A DNA stretch of 64,000 nt from Garicola koreensis (GCF_014195445.1 NZ_JACIBT010000001.1:1-64000), one strand, 5' to 3'; shown: positions 24,046 to 32,531, counted from the stretch's first letter. Notes: generated by a model not told the origin, from the sequence alone. Made by a program: numbers and translations.

Positions 24046-24580
24046 ATCGTAAGGAAAGGGGGCCGAGGACGCCGAAACAAGATGGCTCATGCCGTGGCCC
24101 CTTCCAGCTGTTGTTCGGTGGCGTTTAGCCAGTCGATCTCTGTCCTGGCGTGAGGCATGCCATTGGCCAGCGTGGCCAATCGGATGGGCATGCTCCACCT
24201 CGGTGACTATCTCCGGCGCGGCATCGGCAATACTGATCGGTTCCAACGCCCGCAGCTGCTCGCTCACTTCCCGCCGGCGGGCGTCCAGCAGTTTCCGTAT
24301 CTCATCTATCGGCATTCTGGGTGCGAAGAACAGCCGCGCCAAGAAGTGGTCGCGAGTCGACTGTGTCTGGAGAGGCGATGTATCCCGAACCGCGCACCAG
24401 CCCCTCAAGTAGGCGCACCTTCCTCTCGGGTGAAGCCTTCGTTCTCCAGGGTTCTTCGACGTCGGCGGTGCATCTTTTCTGACAGACGTACATTGGTGTC
24501 CTGGCAGGCAACGACTACCAAGCACGATGAGTGCGGGCCTTGTAGTGGGACAAGTGGGGTATGCGCGATGACGGTGCTTA
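24046..24580. other. Intergenic region with a PadR remnant
   Basis: No intact gene is visible in these 535 bases. The minus strand between about 24239 and 24357 holds a PadR-like fragment, annotated separately. The rest shows only short frames without recognisable motifs. The region separates the accessory ABC locus from the biotin-uptake genes. Confidence 0.5.
24239..24357 (-). pseudogene. Possible PadR-family regulator remnant (C-terminal domain)
   Basis: The reverse strand reads TRDHFLARLFFAPRMPIDEI and RKLLDARRREVSEQLRALEP, which matches the C-terminal dimerisation helices of PadR regulators (LRLFF...EEIRxLLExRRxExxExLxxLE). No winged-helix N-terminal domain is found in the same frame. 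A neighbouring frame contains scraps compatible with a frameshift. PadR genes often sit beside ABC exporters, so this may once have controlled the adjacent transporter. Recognition is by pattern only. Confidence 0.4.
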
Positions 24581-25210
24581 CTAGCGCACGCCGCGGGCGA
24601 CCAGGGCCTCCGCGGTCTCCTCAGCGTGCTTCAGCGTCATCACCAGCAGCGCAGTTGTGGTGGAGACCACGGCACCGGGCCCCTGCTTGGCCCCCCGTGC
24701 GCGCCTGGCTTCACGAATGTCTCCGTAGAATCCGAACACCGTGGGAATCGCCGTCATCGTCAACGACATGGCCAGTGCCACGCGTTCTGCAGTGAGGCCC
24801 AGCCGACCGAACCCCAGCCGCTCCACCGGGCGGAACCCGAGAAGAACCAGCTCCATCACCGCAGTGACCCGGGTGGTGAGTGTGAACAGCCCAGCCAGCA
24901 TCACCACTGCCAGAATCCGCGCCGAGGTGATGACCGCCTCCGGTGCAGGCACGAAGATCAGCTGCGGCACCGCGATCAGCAGTGCCAGCCATTTCAGCGC
25001 CCAGAGTCGACTCAGCAGCGCGGCGGCTCCGCGCCACCTCCGAAAGGCGAGCATGTATCCGCAGAGCACCATCGCCCATGCCCCGGCAGCCACCCACGCA
25101 GAGTCGCGCCAGATGCTGACAGCCAGGCCGACCGCCACCAGTGCCACAAGCTTTGCGCCGGCCGGAGCCCGGTGCAGAGCAGAGGTCCCTGGGCTGTAGA
25201 GCGGAATCAT
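24581..25210 (-). CDS. bioN: ECF transporter transmembrane (T) component, BioN/CbiQ family
   Basis: The T component couples ATP hydrolysis to substrate uptake in energy-coupling-factor transporters. The 209-residue protein has an N-terminal GTSALHRAPAGAKLVALV and several hydrophobic segments. Two Ala-Arg-Gly coupling motifs follow, one in EARRARGAK near residue 172 and one in EALVARGVR at the C-terminus; these contact the ATPases. It lies 11 bases after bioY on the same strand. The matching ATPase gene bioM, usually in the same operon, is absent from both sides here. Confidence 0.87.
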   Translation of the reverse strand: MIPLYSPGTSALHRAPAGAKLVALVAVGLAVSIWRDSAWVAAGAWAMVLCGYMLAFRRWRGAAALLSRLWALKWLALLIAVPQLIFVPAPEAVITSARILAVVMLAGLFTLTTRVTAVMELVLLGFRPVERLGFGRLGLTAERVALAMSLTMTAIPTVFGFYGDIREARRARGAKQGPGAVVSTTTALLVMTLKHAEETAEALVARGVR

Positions 25211-25221
25211 CGCTGGGCGTC

Positions 25222-25839
25222 CTACCGCCTACCAGTAAACGCCGCCGGGTAGGCTCGCGCCAGCGAATGCGTGATCCCCACTGTCATGGCTGCCTTGAGC
25301 CCATCACCGGGCAGGAAGATCAGATTCACCCCAAGGGCCTGCTGCAGGCTGATGCCCAACTGGTAGGCCATTACAGGAATCCCGCAGGCGTAGATCACGG
25401 CTGCCCCGAGGAGTACCCCGACGATGGTGCGCCACCAGCTCAGCGGCCACCGGTGTTGAATGATGAGACCGATCACCAGGGCACCGGGGATGAACCCCAG
25501 GGCAAAGCCCGCCGTCGGACCGGCATAGACACCAAGACCACCGGAGCCTTGGGACATCAGCGGCATACCTGCGGCAGTCAGCGCGTTCAGCAGCAGCATG
25601 GCGCCGGCACCGCGCCAGGGGCCCAGCACGGCCCCGGTCAGCATGACACCCAGGGTCTGCAGGGTGATCGGCACCGGTCCGACCGGAATGGCCGCCACCT
25701 GACCCAGCACCGCCACCAGTGCGGCGAATATCGCCATCTGGGAAATGTTGCGGGCAGCGGAGCCGACTGAGGGTGCTGATCTGCGACGACCGGAGCCGCC
25801 CTGCCGCGGCGCGTCGGTCTCCGTTTCGGAGTTGGTCAT
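25222..25839 (-). CDS. bioY: Biotin transporter substrate-binding (S) component BioY
   Basis: BioY binds biotin at the membrane. The 205-residue protein has about six hydrophobic segments. The family hallmarks are VGPVPITLQTLGVMLTGAVLG near the first third (split here as VPITLQTLGVMLTGAVLG) and GGLGVYAGPTAGFALGFIPG in the centre. ATG 25839 is supported by AGGATCAAG upstream and by a 35-residue polar lead-in. A longer frame to 26088 is not convincing and enters the promoter of the divergent gene. It is followed by bioN, giving a BioYN pair. BioY alone can be functional in some bacteria. Confidence 0.88.
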   Translation of the reverse strand: MTNSETETDAPRQGGSGRRRSAPSVGSAARNISQMAIFAALVAVLGQVAAIPVGPVPITLQTLGVMLTGAVLGPWRGAGAMLLLNALTAAGMPLMSQGSGGLGVYAGPTAGFALGFIPGALVIGLIIQHRWPLSWWRTIVGVLLGAAVIYACGIPVMAYQLGISLQQALGVNLIFLPGDGLKAAMTVGITHSLARAYPAAFTGRR

Positions 25840-26011
25840 GGTCTTGATCCTAAGCGAGTCCGGTGCGGTGGTCTGTTGGATGGTTCCTACAAGTGAATCC
25901 GGCCGGCTCACCTGAGGGCTCTGAGGCATAAACTCCAACCGTGAGCGGTTAGACTGTACAGAATCGACGGATCCGCCCCAAGAGGACCCTGACAAGGAGA
26001 GCTTAACGATA

Positions 26012-26911
26012 ATGGCCACACAGTTCGGCAGATCAAGCAATCCAGTATTCAACTCTGGTGCCATGCCCGACCAGTTCAACGCGGACAAGCGGCGCCGCTT
26101 CTACATGAACTCCGACGCCGGGTCAGTGCGCGAAATGCCTCGTCAGGAGCGGACCTACGCCCAGCAGCACGGTGTGCCCGGCAATGAGCAGCTGCAGCAG
26201 CAGTACAACATGCCCGGGGCCGCCGGCTCCCAGGGTGTGGCCATGACCTACGACGACGTCATCCGTAAGTCGGTCACCAGCTTCGCCGTGCTGCTGGTCG
26301 GCGCCGGGGCCGCCGTCACACTGGCCACACTGATGCCGGGGGCGGCCATGGGTCTGGCGCTGGTGGCGGTGCTCGCCGGGCTGGTGCTCGGCCTCGTCAA
26401 CGCTTTCCGGCGGGAGCCCAACCCCGGCCTGATCCTGGCCTACTCCGCCACGCAGGGCTTCTTCCTCGGGGCGCTCACCTGGGTCCTGGAGGTCCAATTC
26501 CCGGGCGTCGCCGTCCAGGCCGTTACCGCCACGCTGGTCGTGTTCGGCACCGTGCTGGCGCTGTTCAAGTCCGGAAAGGTCCGCGCCACCCCCAAACTCA
26601 ACAAGATGTTCTTCACCGCGCTGATCGCCTACGCAGTGTTCAGCCTGCTCAACTTGGGCCTGATGATTTTCACCGACATCGGCATGTTCGGCATGCGCGG
26701 CGGTTGGCTCGGCGTGGCCATCGGAGCCTTCGCGATCCTGCTGGCCACCTACTCACTGGTGCTGGACTTCACCAACATCCAGGAGGGTGTGGACGCAGGC
26801 GTGGAGCAGAAGTACGGCTGGGCGGCGGCCTTCGGTCTGACGGTCTCCCTCGTCTGGCTCTACGTGGAGATCCTGCGGGTTATCGTCATTCTCCGATCAC
26901 TGGCTGAGTGA
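26012..26911 (+). CDS. Bax inhibitor-1/YccA family membrane protein
   Basis: A 299-residue actinobacterial relative of the BI-1/YccA family. About 95 hydrophilic residues rich in Gln, Met and Asn come first, with motifs SSNPVFNS and MTYDDVIRKSV that typify this branch. Seven hydrophobic segments follow. LVLDFTNIQEGVDAGVEQKYGW near residue 255 contains the conserved aspartates thought to act as pH-sensitive gates in the family. The last segment is FGLTVSLVWLYVEILRVIVILR. A strong terminator follows. Function in bacteria is unsettled (calcium leak or protease regulation in relatives). Confidence 0.88.
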   Translation: MATQFGRSSNPVFNSGAMPDQFNADKRRRFYMNSDAGSVREMPRQERTYAQQHGVPGNEQLQQQYNMPGAAGSQGVAMTYDDVIRKSVTSFAVLLVGAGAAVTLATLMPGAAMGLALVAVLAGLVLGLVNAFRREPNPGLILAYSATQGFFLGALTWVLEVQFPGVAVQAVTATLVVFGTVLALFKSGKVRATPKLNKMFFTALIAYAVFSLLNLGLMIFTDIGMFGMRGGWLGVAIGAFAILLATYSLVLDFTNIQEGVDAGVEQKYGWAAAFGLTVSLVWLYVEILRVIVILRSLAE

Positions 26912-26930
26912 CAGCACTGGACTGAATCAG

Positions 26931-26982
26931 AAGAACGGACCCGCCGAACACCTGAGGGTGACGGCGGGTCCGTTCTTTTCTT
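26931..26982 (+). terminator. Strong rho-independent terminator
   Basis: GAACGGACCCGCCG (26933-26946) and CGGCGGGTCCGTTC (26962-26975) form a perfect 14-bp stem, extended by flanking AA/TT. It is followed by TTTTCTT. It closes the Bax inhibitor-1 transcription unit. The A-rich 5' flank means it may work in both directions. Confidence 0.9.
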
Positions 26983-27017
26983 CAGAACTCCAGCTAATCA
27001 ATGGCAGGATATAGCCC

Positions 27018-28556
27018 ATGAGCACCGATCAGACACCAGGCAGCGGATCGGCGGACAACTCACCGAACCCCGCTTCTGAGGTCCCGGCGAGCACCGCAGA
27101 AGGAGATCTTCCCGAAGCAGCTGCGGGCGCAAGCGTTCCAGTCGCCCCGCACGCCGATGACCCGCGGCCGCCTGAGACCCCAGCCATGGCTGAGGAACAG
27201 CGCATCCAGGCGGACATCCCCTGGGGCGTGCGCATCGCGGCAGCCTGGTCGTGGAGGGCCATCATCATCCTGATCGCCATCGGTGTGGCTGTCTGGCTGC
27301 TCGGGTTCCTGCTGCTGCTCATCATTCCGCTGATGATCGCCGCTCTGCTCTCCACCCTCCTACGACCGCTGCACAATGGTTTTCTGAAGCTGAAGTTCCC
27401 CCGCCTGCTGGCCGCCTTGTCCTCGATCGCGGTGATGCTCACGGCGGTCTTTGGGATCCTCTATCTGGTCGGAAGCGAGCTGATCCAGGGCTTTGCTCAG
27501 ATGGCGGACCAGGTCATGTCTGGCATCTTTGGACTCATTGATTGGGCCGACCAGACAGCTCAGCAGCTTGGATTCGACATTTCCGCCGACCAGTTCAACC
27601 AAGCACTGGAGGAGCTGGTCGGTTGGGTCCAGCAGAATCAGGACACCATCATGTCCTCGGCGGTGGGCTTCAGCTCAGCCGCGACCAATGTCAGCGTCGG
27701 CACGGTGCTGATGCTGTTCACCCTGATCTTCTTCCTCTCCGATGGGCGCCGAATCTGGGAGTTCGTGCTGGTCTTCGCTCCGTCGAAGCACCGCCCGGCG
27801 ATCCACGGGGCCGGCCGACGCGGGTGGACAGCAGTGGGCACCTATATGCGGGTCCAGGTGTTCGTCGCTTTCGTCGATTCTGTGGGCATCGGGCTGGGAG
27901 CTTGGTTGCTTGATGTCCCGCTTGTGCTGCCCATTGCTGTGCTGGTGTTCTTCGGAGGGTTCATTCCCATCGTCGGCGCCTTCGTGACCGGCGCGATCGC
28001 GGTTCTGCTGGCCTGGGTCGCTCACGATTTCGTCACGGCTCTTCTGATGCTTGGTGTGGTGCTGCTGGTTCAGCAGCTGGAATCAAACGTTCTGCAGCCG
28101 ATCGTGATGGGCAAGGCCATTAAGCTCCATCCGCTGGCAGTGATCTTGGCCATCACCGCCGGCAGCACGCTGATGGGTATCGCCGGTGCGCTGTTCGCAG
28201 TGCCGGTCCTGGCATTCATCATCCGCGCCACCAAGTACCTCACCGAGGAGGAATGGCGCGCAGACCGCACAGCTCTGCAGATGGAGCGAGAGCTGCAGGA
28301 GGAGAGGCTGAAACGCGCGGCCCGCAGAGAGCAGCACGAAGCCGAGGAACAAGCTAACCTGGCCACACTGAAAGAACGAATCTTCGACACCATCCCGGGA
28401 CTGGACCCGAGGAGATCGCCGTTTGCGCGTCGGGCGCAGGATCCCGCTGAGGGCGGTTCTGCTGAAGACCCGAAGACCCCGGAGGCCGAAGCTGCTGTGC
28501 CCGCGCCCAAGCCGGCAGCCGATGCAGATCACCACGATGAGAAGAGGGAACGCTGA
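27018..28556 (+). CDS. AI-2E family transporter (PerM/YdiK-type membrane protein)
   Basis: A 512-residue inner-membrane protein. An acidic, Pro/Ala-rich cytoplasmic N-terminus of about 70 residues precedes the membrane domain. The domain opens with WGVRIAAAWSWRAI and has about eight hydrophobic segments. The conserved family region is VFFGGFIPIVGAFVTGAIAV near residue 315, then QQLESNVLQPIVMGKAIKLH. A charged coiled-coil tail (RELQEERLKRAARREQHEAE) ends the protein. Family members export AI-2 or sodium/protons in different species, so the substrate is unknown. It ends 2 bases before ilvA. Confidence 0.87.
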   Translation: MSTDQTPGSGSADNSPNPASEVPASTAEGDLPEAAAGASVPVAPHADDPRPPETPAMAEEQRIQADIPWGVRIAAAWSWRAIIILIAIGVAVWLLGFLLLLIIPLMIAALLSTLLRPLHNGFLKLKFPRLLAALSSIAVMLTAVFGILYLVGSELIQGFAQMADQVMSGIFGLIDWADQTAQQLGFDISADQFNQALEELVGWVQQNQDTIMSSAVGFSSAATNVSVGTVLMLFTLIFFLSDGRRIWEFVLVFAPSKHRPAIHGAGRRGWTAVGTYMRVQVFVAFVDSVGIGLGAWLLDVPLVLPIAVLVFFGGFIPIVGAFVTGAIAVLLAWVAHDFVTALLMLGVVLLVQQLESNVLQPIVMGKAIKLHPLAVILAITAGSTLMGIAGALFAVPVLAFIIRATKYLTEEEWRADRTALQMERELQEERLKRAARREQHEAEEQANLATLKERIFDTIPGLDPRRSPFARRAQDPAEGGSAEDPKTPEAEAAVPAPKPAADADHHDEKRER

Positions 28557-28558
28557 GC

Positions 28559-29839
28559 ATGACCGCAGCCACCGCTGATGAACACCCCGAGATCCCAGGC
28601 CGTGGGCTCAGCGTTCAGCTTCAGGACATTCGTGCGGCCCAGGAGCTGCTGAACGACGTCATCGTCCACACCCCGATGGAGCACTCCCGGGCACTGGGGC
28701 GCATGCTGGATGCCACCGTGCACCTGAAAGCAGAGAACCTGCAGCGGGCCGGATCGTTCAAGGTCCGCGGAGCCTATGTTCGCATGGCACGGCTCAGCGA
28801 CGATGAGCGGGCACACGGTGTGGTCGCCGCCTCGGCCGGCAACCACGCTCAGGGTGTGGCCCTGGCGGCCAAGAAGCTGGGCATCAGAGCCAAAATCTTC
28901 ATGCCCCGCGGGGTCGCACTGCCGAAGCTGGCGGCCACGCGCGACCACGGGGCTGAAGTCATGCTGCACGGCTCCAATGTGGATGAGGCCCTGGCGGAGG
29001 CTCAACGGTGCTCCGAGGAGACCGGTGCAGTGTTCATCCACCCCTTCAACAACACCGATGTGGTCGCCGGCCAGGGGACCATCGGCCTGGAGATCCTAGA
29101 CCAGCAGCCTGAGGTGGACACCGTGGTCATGGGCATCGGCGGGGGAGGGCTGCTGGCCGGCGCAGCAGTGGCGCTGAAGCAGGAGGCCGCACGCCGCGGA
29201 CGCAGAATCACCCTCATCGGTGTGCAGGCGGAGAACGCCGCAGCCTACCCGCCGTCGCTGGCCGCTGATGCTCTGGTGCCGCTGCAGGGGGTACGCACCA
29301 TCGCCGACGGAATCGCTGTGGGCCGCCCCGGTGAGATCCCCTTCGAGATCATCAAAGAGCTGGTTGACGAAGTCGTCACGGTCAGCGAAGACGCGATCGC
29401 CAAGGCGCTGATCTTTCTGATGGAACGCTCCAAGATGGTCGTCGAGCCGGCCGGAGCGGTCGGAGTCGCCGCCCTGATGGAGGACAAGCTCGCCGAGCTC
29501 AACGTCTCCACCAAGAACGTCGTCGCGGTGCTCTCCGGCGGTAACATCGACCCGATGCTGATGCTGCGAGTCATCCAGCACGGCCTCTCCGCGGCCGATC
29601 GGTTCCTCACCTTCAAAATCATGCTCAAGGACCGACCCGGCGAACTGGCGCAGATCTCTAAGATCATCGCCGACAGCGACGCCAACGTGATCGGCGTCGA
29701 CCACTCCCGCATCGGCGGAGAGCTGTCCATGGGGGACGTGTCGATCGTGATCAACTTGGAGACCAAGGGCCAGGAGCATTCCTCCCTGGTGCTCAACGCA
29801 CTGCGGGCCGAGGGCTACGAACCTCTGGTGCGGAACTGA
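28559..29839 (+). CDS. ilvA: Threonine ammonia-lyase (threonine dehydratase)
   Basis: A PLP enzyme that converts threonine to 2-oxobutyrate and ammonia for isoleucine synthesis or threonine breakdown. LQRAGSFKVRGAYVRMA near residue 70 carries the PLP lysine, SAGNHAQGVALAAK near residue 95 the Asn-His contact, and GIGGGGLLAGAAVAL near residue 198 the phosphate-binding glycine loop. A single C-terminal ACT domain starts near residue 345 (FKIMLKDRPGELAQISKII). The 426-residue length is that of the short single-ACT type common in actinobacteria. The gene lies 2 bases after the AI-2E transporter and converges on greA. Confidence 0.92.
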   Translation: MTAATADEHPEIPGRGLSVQLQDIRAAQELLNDVIVHTPMEHSRALGRMLDATVHLKAENLQRAGSFKVRGAYVRMARLSDDERAHGVVAASAGNHAQGVALAAKKLGIRAKIFMPRGVALPKLAATRDHGAEVMLHGSNVDEALAEAQRCSEETGAVFIHPFNNTDVVAGQGTIGLEILDQQPEVDTVVMGIGGGGLLAGAAVALKQEAARRGRRITLIGVQAENAAAYPPSLAADALVPLQGVRTIADGIAVGRPGEIPFEIIKELVDEVVTVSEDAIAKALIFLMERSKMVVEPAGAVGVAALMEDKLAELNVSTKNVVAVLSGGNIDPMLMLRVIQHGLSAADRFLTFKIMLKDRPGELAQISKIIADSDANVIGVDHSRIGGELSMGDVSIVINLETKGQEHSSLVLNALRAEGYEPLVRN

Positions 29840-29858
29840 TCGAACCCGGACGCGCCTG

Positions 29859-30362
29859 TCAGCCGGTGTAGGGCTCGGCGTCGACGATCTCCACGGTGAT
29901 ATCGCTGCCGTTGGGCGCCTGGTAGGTCACCTTGTCGCCGGCCTTGGCGCCGCTGATCGCCTCACCCATGGGTGAGGAGTCGGAGTAGACCGACAGGTCG
30001 GTGTCTCCGGCGATCTCGCGGTTGCCGAAGATGAACTCCATCTCGCGTCCGGCGACCTTGGCCTTGACCCGCATACCGGGTCGCACCGTGCCGTCGCCCT
30101 GTGGGGCCTCGCCGACGGAGGCGTTCTCCAGCAGCCGGGAGAGGTAGGTGATCCGAGCCTCGGCCTTGCCCTGCTCCTCCTTGGCGGCGTGGTAGCCGCC
30201 GTTCTCCTTCAGATCCCCTTCATCGCGGGCGGCGGCGATGCTGTCGATGATCGCCTGGCGGCCGGGGCCCTTCAGGTGCTGCAGCTCCGCAGAGAGGCGA
30301 TCGTAGGCTTCCTGGCTCAGCCACTCGGTGTTCGCGTCGAGTTCTGGGGTGTTGGCTGACAC
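29859..30362 (-). CDS. greA: Transcription elongation factor GreA
   Basis: GreA enters the secondary channel of RNA polymerase and stimulates cleavage of backtracked RNA. The 167-residue protein has the N-terminal coiled coil with acidic tip AARDEGDLKENGGYHAAKEE. A C-terminal FKBP-like domain follows, with MEFIFGNREIAGDTD and SPMGEAISGAKAGDKVTY. GTG 30362 fits the ribosome site AAGGAG nine bases upstream and the usual opening (SANTPELDANTEWLSQEAYD). The frame could extend to 30404, but that part lacks similarity. A hairpin terminator separates it from the upstream DUF4307 gene. Confidence 0.94.
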   Translation of the reverse strand: MSANTPELDANTEWLSQEAYDRLSAELQHLKGPGRQAIIDSIAAARDEGDLKENGGYHAAKEEQGKAEARITYLSRLLENASVGEAPQGDGTVRPGMRVKAKVAGREMEFIFGNREIAGDTDLSVYSDSSPMGEAISGAKAGDKVTYQAPNGSDITVEIVDAEPYTG

Positions 30363-30424
30363 GATGATCGTCTCCTTCGAGGTCTTGAGGTCGCACGGCG
30401 TCAAAGATGCCGACCTAAACAGAG

Positions 30425-30452
30425 ACCCCGCCGGGACAGTCCCTGGCGGGGT
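30425..30452 (-). terminator. Hairpin terminator between DUF4307 gene and greA
   Basis: ACCCCGCC (30425-30432) pairs with GGCGGGGT (30445-30452). The loop itself contains a further GGGA/TCCC pairing, giving a near-continuous stem. On the minus strand it is followed by CTCTGTTT. It lies downstream of the minus-strand DUF4307 gene and 63 bases upstream of the greA start, so it probably ends the former. T-residues on the plus side (TTGTT) allow bidirectional use. Confidence 0.75.
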
Positions 30453-30590
30453 TTGTTGCGTGTTTGAACATGTTAGTCCGAGCCGTGCCCGAATCTCAAA
30501 GATTCCGGAGGTTTATGCCCACTGTGAACAGGCCGCCGGCCGGGTGAGGTCGCAGCGCCGCAGCTGGATCAGTGTGCTTGGGGTGCGCCC

Positions 30591-31031
30591 TCAGTCCAGC
30601 AGCCAGCACGATTCCACAATACCGGTGACCCCGAGGTGCTCGGTGCGCAGGTCGCTGCGGAAGTACTGGCTGCGCTCATCAGCTGTTGTTCCTTCGTGCG
30701 GGCCGATCGTCACAATCCGAGAACCGACGACGGCGTAGGAATCGTCGAGAACGTGAAGCATGCACTGAGCAGTGGCGTCGAAATCCTTGGTGACTTCATA
30801 CTCCACGGAGGCACGGGTATCGGATTCGATGGTGTAGCCGACGTCCTCATAGTCCAGCGTCTCTGATGTGAGATTCACCGTGAACCACGCGACGACGGCC
30901 ACGGCAGCCGCTAGGGCTGCGATGATTGCCCACTTCTGGGCAGTTCGGGACGGTTTCCGACGTGCCGGACCATAGCGATCGGCAAGTGCGGAATCAGACT
31001 CAGTGGGACCGATTGGTTCAGAGACGGGCAT
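30591..31031 (-). CDS. DUF4307 membrane protein
   Basis: A small actinobacterial protein of unknown function, 146 residues. A basic cytoplasmic N-terminus (LADRYGPARRKPSRTAQKW) precedes one transmembrane helix (AIIAALAAAVAVVAWFTV). The extracellular domain contains VGYTIESDTRASVEYEVTKD and ends with GVTGIVESCWLLD. Two cysteines (CMLHV and ESCWLL) may form a disulfide outside the membrane. It is divergent from mca with only 21 bases between the start codons. Its -10 (TAGACT on the minus strand) overlaps that of mca. Confidence 0.82.
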   Translation of the reverse strand: MPVSEPIGPTESDSALADRYGPARRKPSRTAQKWAIIAALAAAVAVVAWFTVNLTSETLDYEDVGYTIESDTRASVEYEVTKDFDATAQCMLHVLDDSYAVVGSRIVTIGPHEGTTADERSQYFRSDLRTEHLGVTGIVESCWLLD

Positions 31032-31038
31032 CAGAGAC

Positions 31039-31045
31039 TAGTCTA
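31039..31045. promoter_or_regulatory. Overlapping face-to-face -10 boxes of mca and the DUF4307 gene
   Basis: The 7-base segment TAGTCTA contains TAGTCT (plus strand, 31039-31044), 8 bases before the mca ATG at 31053. It also contains TAGACT on the minus strand (31045-31040), 8 bases before the DUF4307 ATG at 31031. The two polymerases could not bind at once. Both transcripts would be leaderless or nearly so. Confidence 0.55.
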
Positions 31046-31052
31046 TGTGGTT

Positions 31053-32039
31053 ATGGCCAAAGAGACGTTTCCCGGCACTGTTCCCGCTGCCGACCCACGA
31101 GCAGCCAAAGCTGCTGATGAGCTGCAGAGCAGAGCGCCGCAGGCGCCGCAGAAGCTGCCGGACTCCACTGGACTGCGGCTGCTGGCAGTCCACGCACACC
31201 CCGACGACGAAGCCTCAAAGGGTGCGGCGATGATGGCTGCCTACGCCGACGCCGGCGCCGAGATCATGGTCGCCACCGCAACCGGGGGCGAACGCGGAGA
31301 CCTGCTCAACCCCGCCGCAGACACCGCCCAATGTCACCGCGACATGACCGGGCTGCGCCGCACCGAGATGAAGAACGCGGCTGAAACCCTGGGAGTCAGC
31401 CACGCCTGGCTGGGCTTCGTCGACTCCGGCCTGCCGCAGGGAGATCCCATGCCGCCGCTGCCGTTCGGCAGCTTCGGCACCCTGGAGCTGGAACAGGCCG
31501 CCGCACCGCTGGTACGACTCATCCGGGCCTTCAAACCCCATGTCGTCACCGGCTATGACGAGTCCGGAGGCTATCCGCACCCGGATCACATCATGAGTCA
31601 CCGCATCACCGTCGAGGCCTACCACGCAGCTGGAGATCCGCAGAAGTACCCCGAGTGCGGGCAGCCGTGGGCGCCGCAGAAGCTCTACTACGACCGAGCG
31701 TTCAACCCCGGCAGGCTGCGGGCGCTCCACGAGGCGCTGGTGGAAGCTGGCATCGAATCCCCCTATGAGGAGCGTCTGCTGCGCTTCGAACAGGGCGACC
31801 GGCCGGACTGGCTGACCACCCACGAGGTCACCACAAAGGTCCCGGTGGGCGACTTCTTCGAAAAGCGCGACGCCGCACTGCGCGCCCACCGCACCCAAGT
31901 GGACCCGGAGGGCTTCTTCTTCGCCACTCCCAACGACTTTCTGCGCGAGGTATGGCCCTACGACGACTACGTGCTGGTGGACTCGGCGGTGCACACCGAG
32001 CTTCCCGAGGACGACCTCTTCGCAGGGCTGCGCGACTGA
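31053..32039 (+). CDS. mca: Mycothiol S-conjugate amidase
   Basis: A zinc amidase of the PIG-L/LmbE family that cleaves mycothiol conjugates of toxins so that the mercapturic acid can be exported. LRLLAVHAHPDDEASKGAAM contains the zinc-binding His-Pro-Asp-Asp, and YPHPDHIMSHRI the third ligand. The extended C-terminal region (EGFFFATPNDFLREVWPYDD) distinguishes Mca from MshB. The 328-residue protein starts at ATG 31053, the first base of a likely leaderless mRNA, although GTG 31047 is in frame. It shows that the organism uses mycothiol, an actinobacterial thiol. Confidence 0.92.
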   Translation: MAKETFPGTVPAADPRAAKAADELQSRAPQAPQKLPDSTGLRLLAVHAHPDDEASKGAAMMAAYADAGAEIMVATATGGERGDLLNPAADTAQCHRDMTGLRRTEMKNAAETLGVSHAWLGFVDSGLPQGDPMPPLPFGSFGTLELEQAAAPLVRLIRAFKPHVVTGYDESGGYPHPDHIMSHRITVEAYHAAGDPQKYPECGQPWAPQKLYYDRAFNPGRLRALHEALVEAGIESPYEERLLRFEQGDRPDWLTTHEVTTKVPVGDFFEKRDAALRAHRTQVDPEGFFFATPNDFLREVWPYDDYVLVDSAVHTELPEDDLFAGLRD

Positions 32040-32073
32040 ACGGTCCCGCTTCTGCACCGGAGGCAATCGGCGG

Positions 32074-32079
32074 TAGACT
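32074..32079 (+). promoter_or_regulatory. -10 box of a leaderless promoter
   Basis: TAGACT ends six bases before GTG 32086, the start of the small membrane protein gene. No ribosome site is seen between them. Confidence 0.5.
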
Positions 32080-32085
32080 GAGCCT

Positions 32086-32484
32086 GTGACTTCTTCGTTT
32101 GCGGCTATACTCCCCGCCCTGACCAATTGGTGGCCCGGCGGCGGTGGGGGAGGAGAGACCCCGGATCTGCGACCCGGGCTGGAGGAATCTGATATCACGC
32201 CCGGGATTCTGGGCTTTCTCTTCACCGCGCTCATGGTGGGACTGGCGATTCTGGTGGTCCGCGACATGGCCAAGCGCATGCGCCGGATGAAGTACCACAA
32301 TCAGATGGATGCGGAGGCCTCCGGCGAAGAGGCTGAGTTCCCCGGCGAGATCGTTCCGGCCGGTATTTCCGAGTCCCAGCAGCACGCTCGCACCGCCGCC
32401 GCCGAGGCCCGCTTCGGCCCCGGCGCCGCCTCGCAGACTTCCGATGAGGACGATCACGCAGACCCGGAGAAGCCCCGCTCCTGA
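32086..32484 (+). CDS. Small single-span membrane protein, function unknown
   Basis: A 132-residue protein. A Gly/Pro-rich segment (WWPGGGGGGETPDLRPGLEE) precedes one transmembrane helix (ITPGILGFLFTALMVGLAIL). A cluster of basic residues (RDMAKRMRRMKYHNQM) follows and then an acidic, Ala-rich tail. Proteins of this layout are found next to mca in Micrococcaceae, as I recall, but their role is unknown. GTG 32086 is supported by a -10 box six bases upstream. Confidence 0.75.
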   Translation: MTSSFAAILPALTNWWPGGGGGGETPDLRPGLEESDITPGILGFLFTALMVGLAILVVRDMAKRMRRMKYHNQMDAEASGEEAEFPGEIVPAGISESQQHARTAAAEARFGPGAASQTSDEDDHADPEKPRS

Positions 32485-32531
32485 GCTTGGCGCGAAGACG
32501 CCCTGCGGCACCGGCCGGTAGCGTGGACGCC

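Noticed and set aside
24239-24525. Intact MerR or PadR regulator gene on the minus strand
   Set aside because: Only the C-terminal PadR-like helices are readable. There is no DNA-binding domain in frame, so it is listed as a remnant.
19116-24580. tRNA-integrated genomic island with att repeats
   Set aside because: The accessory patch begins beside a tRNA, but I could not find a second copy of the tRNA 3' end near 24.5 kb and there is no integrase gene.
26012-26911. Bax inhibitor-1 homologue as an apoptosis gene
   Set aside because: The family name is historical. Bacterial members have no demonstrated cell-death role that can be inferred here.
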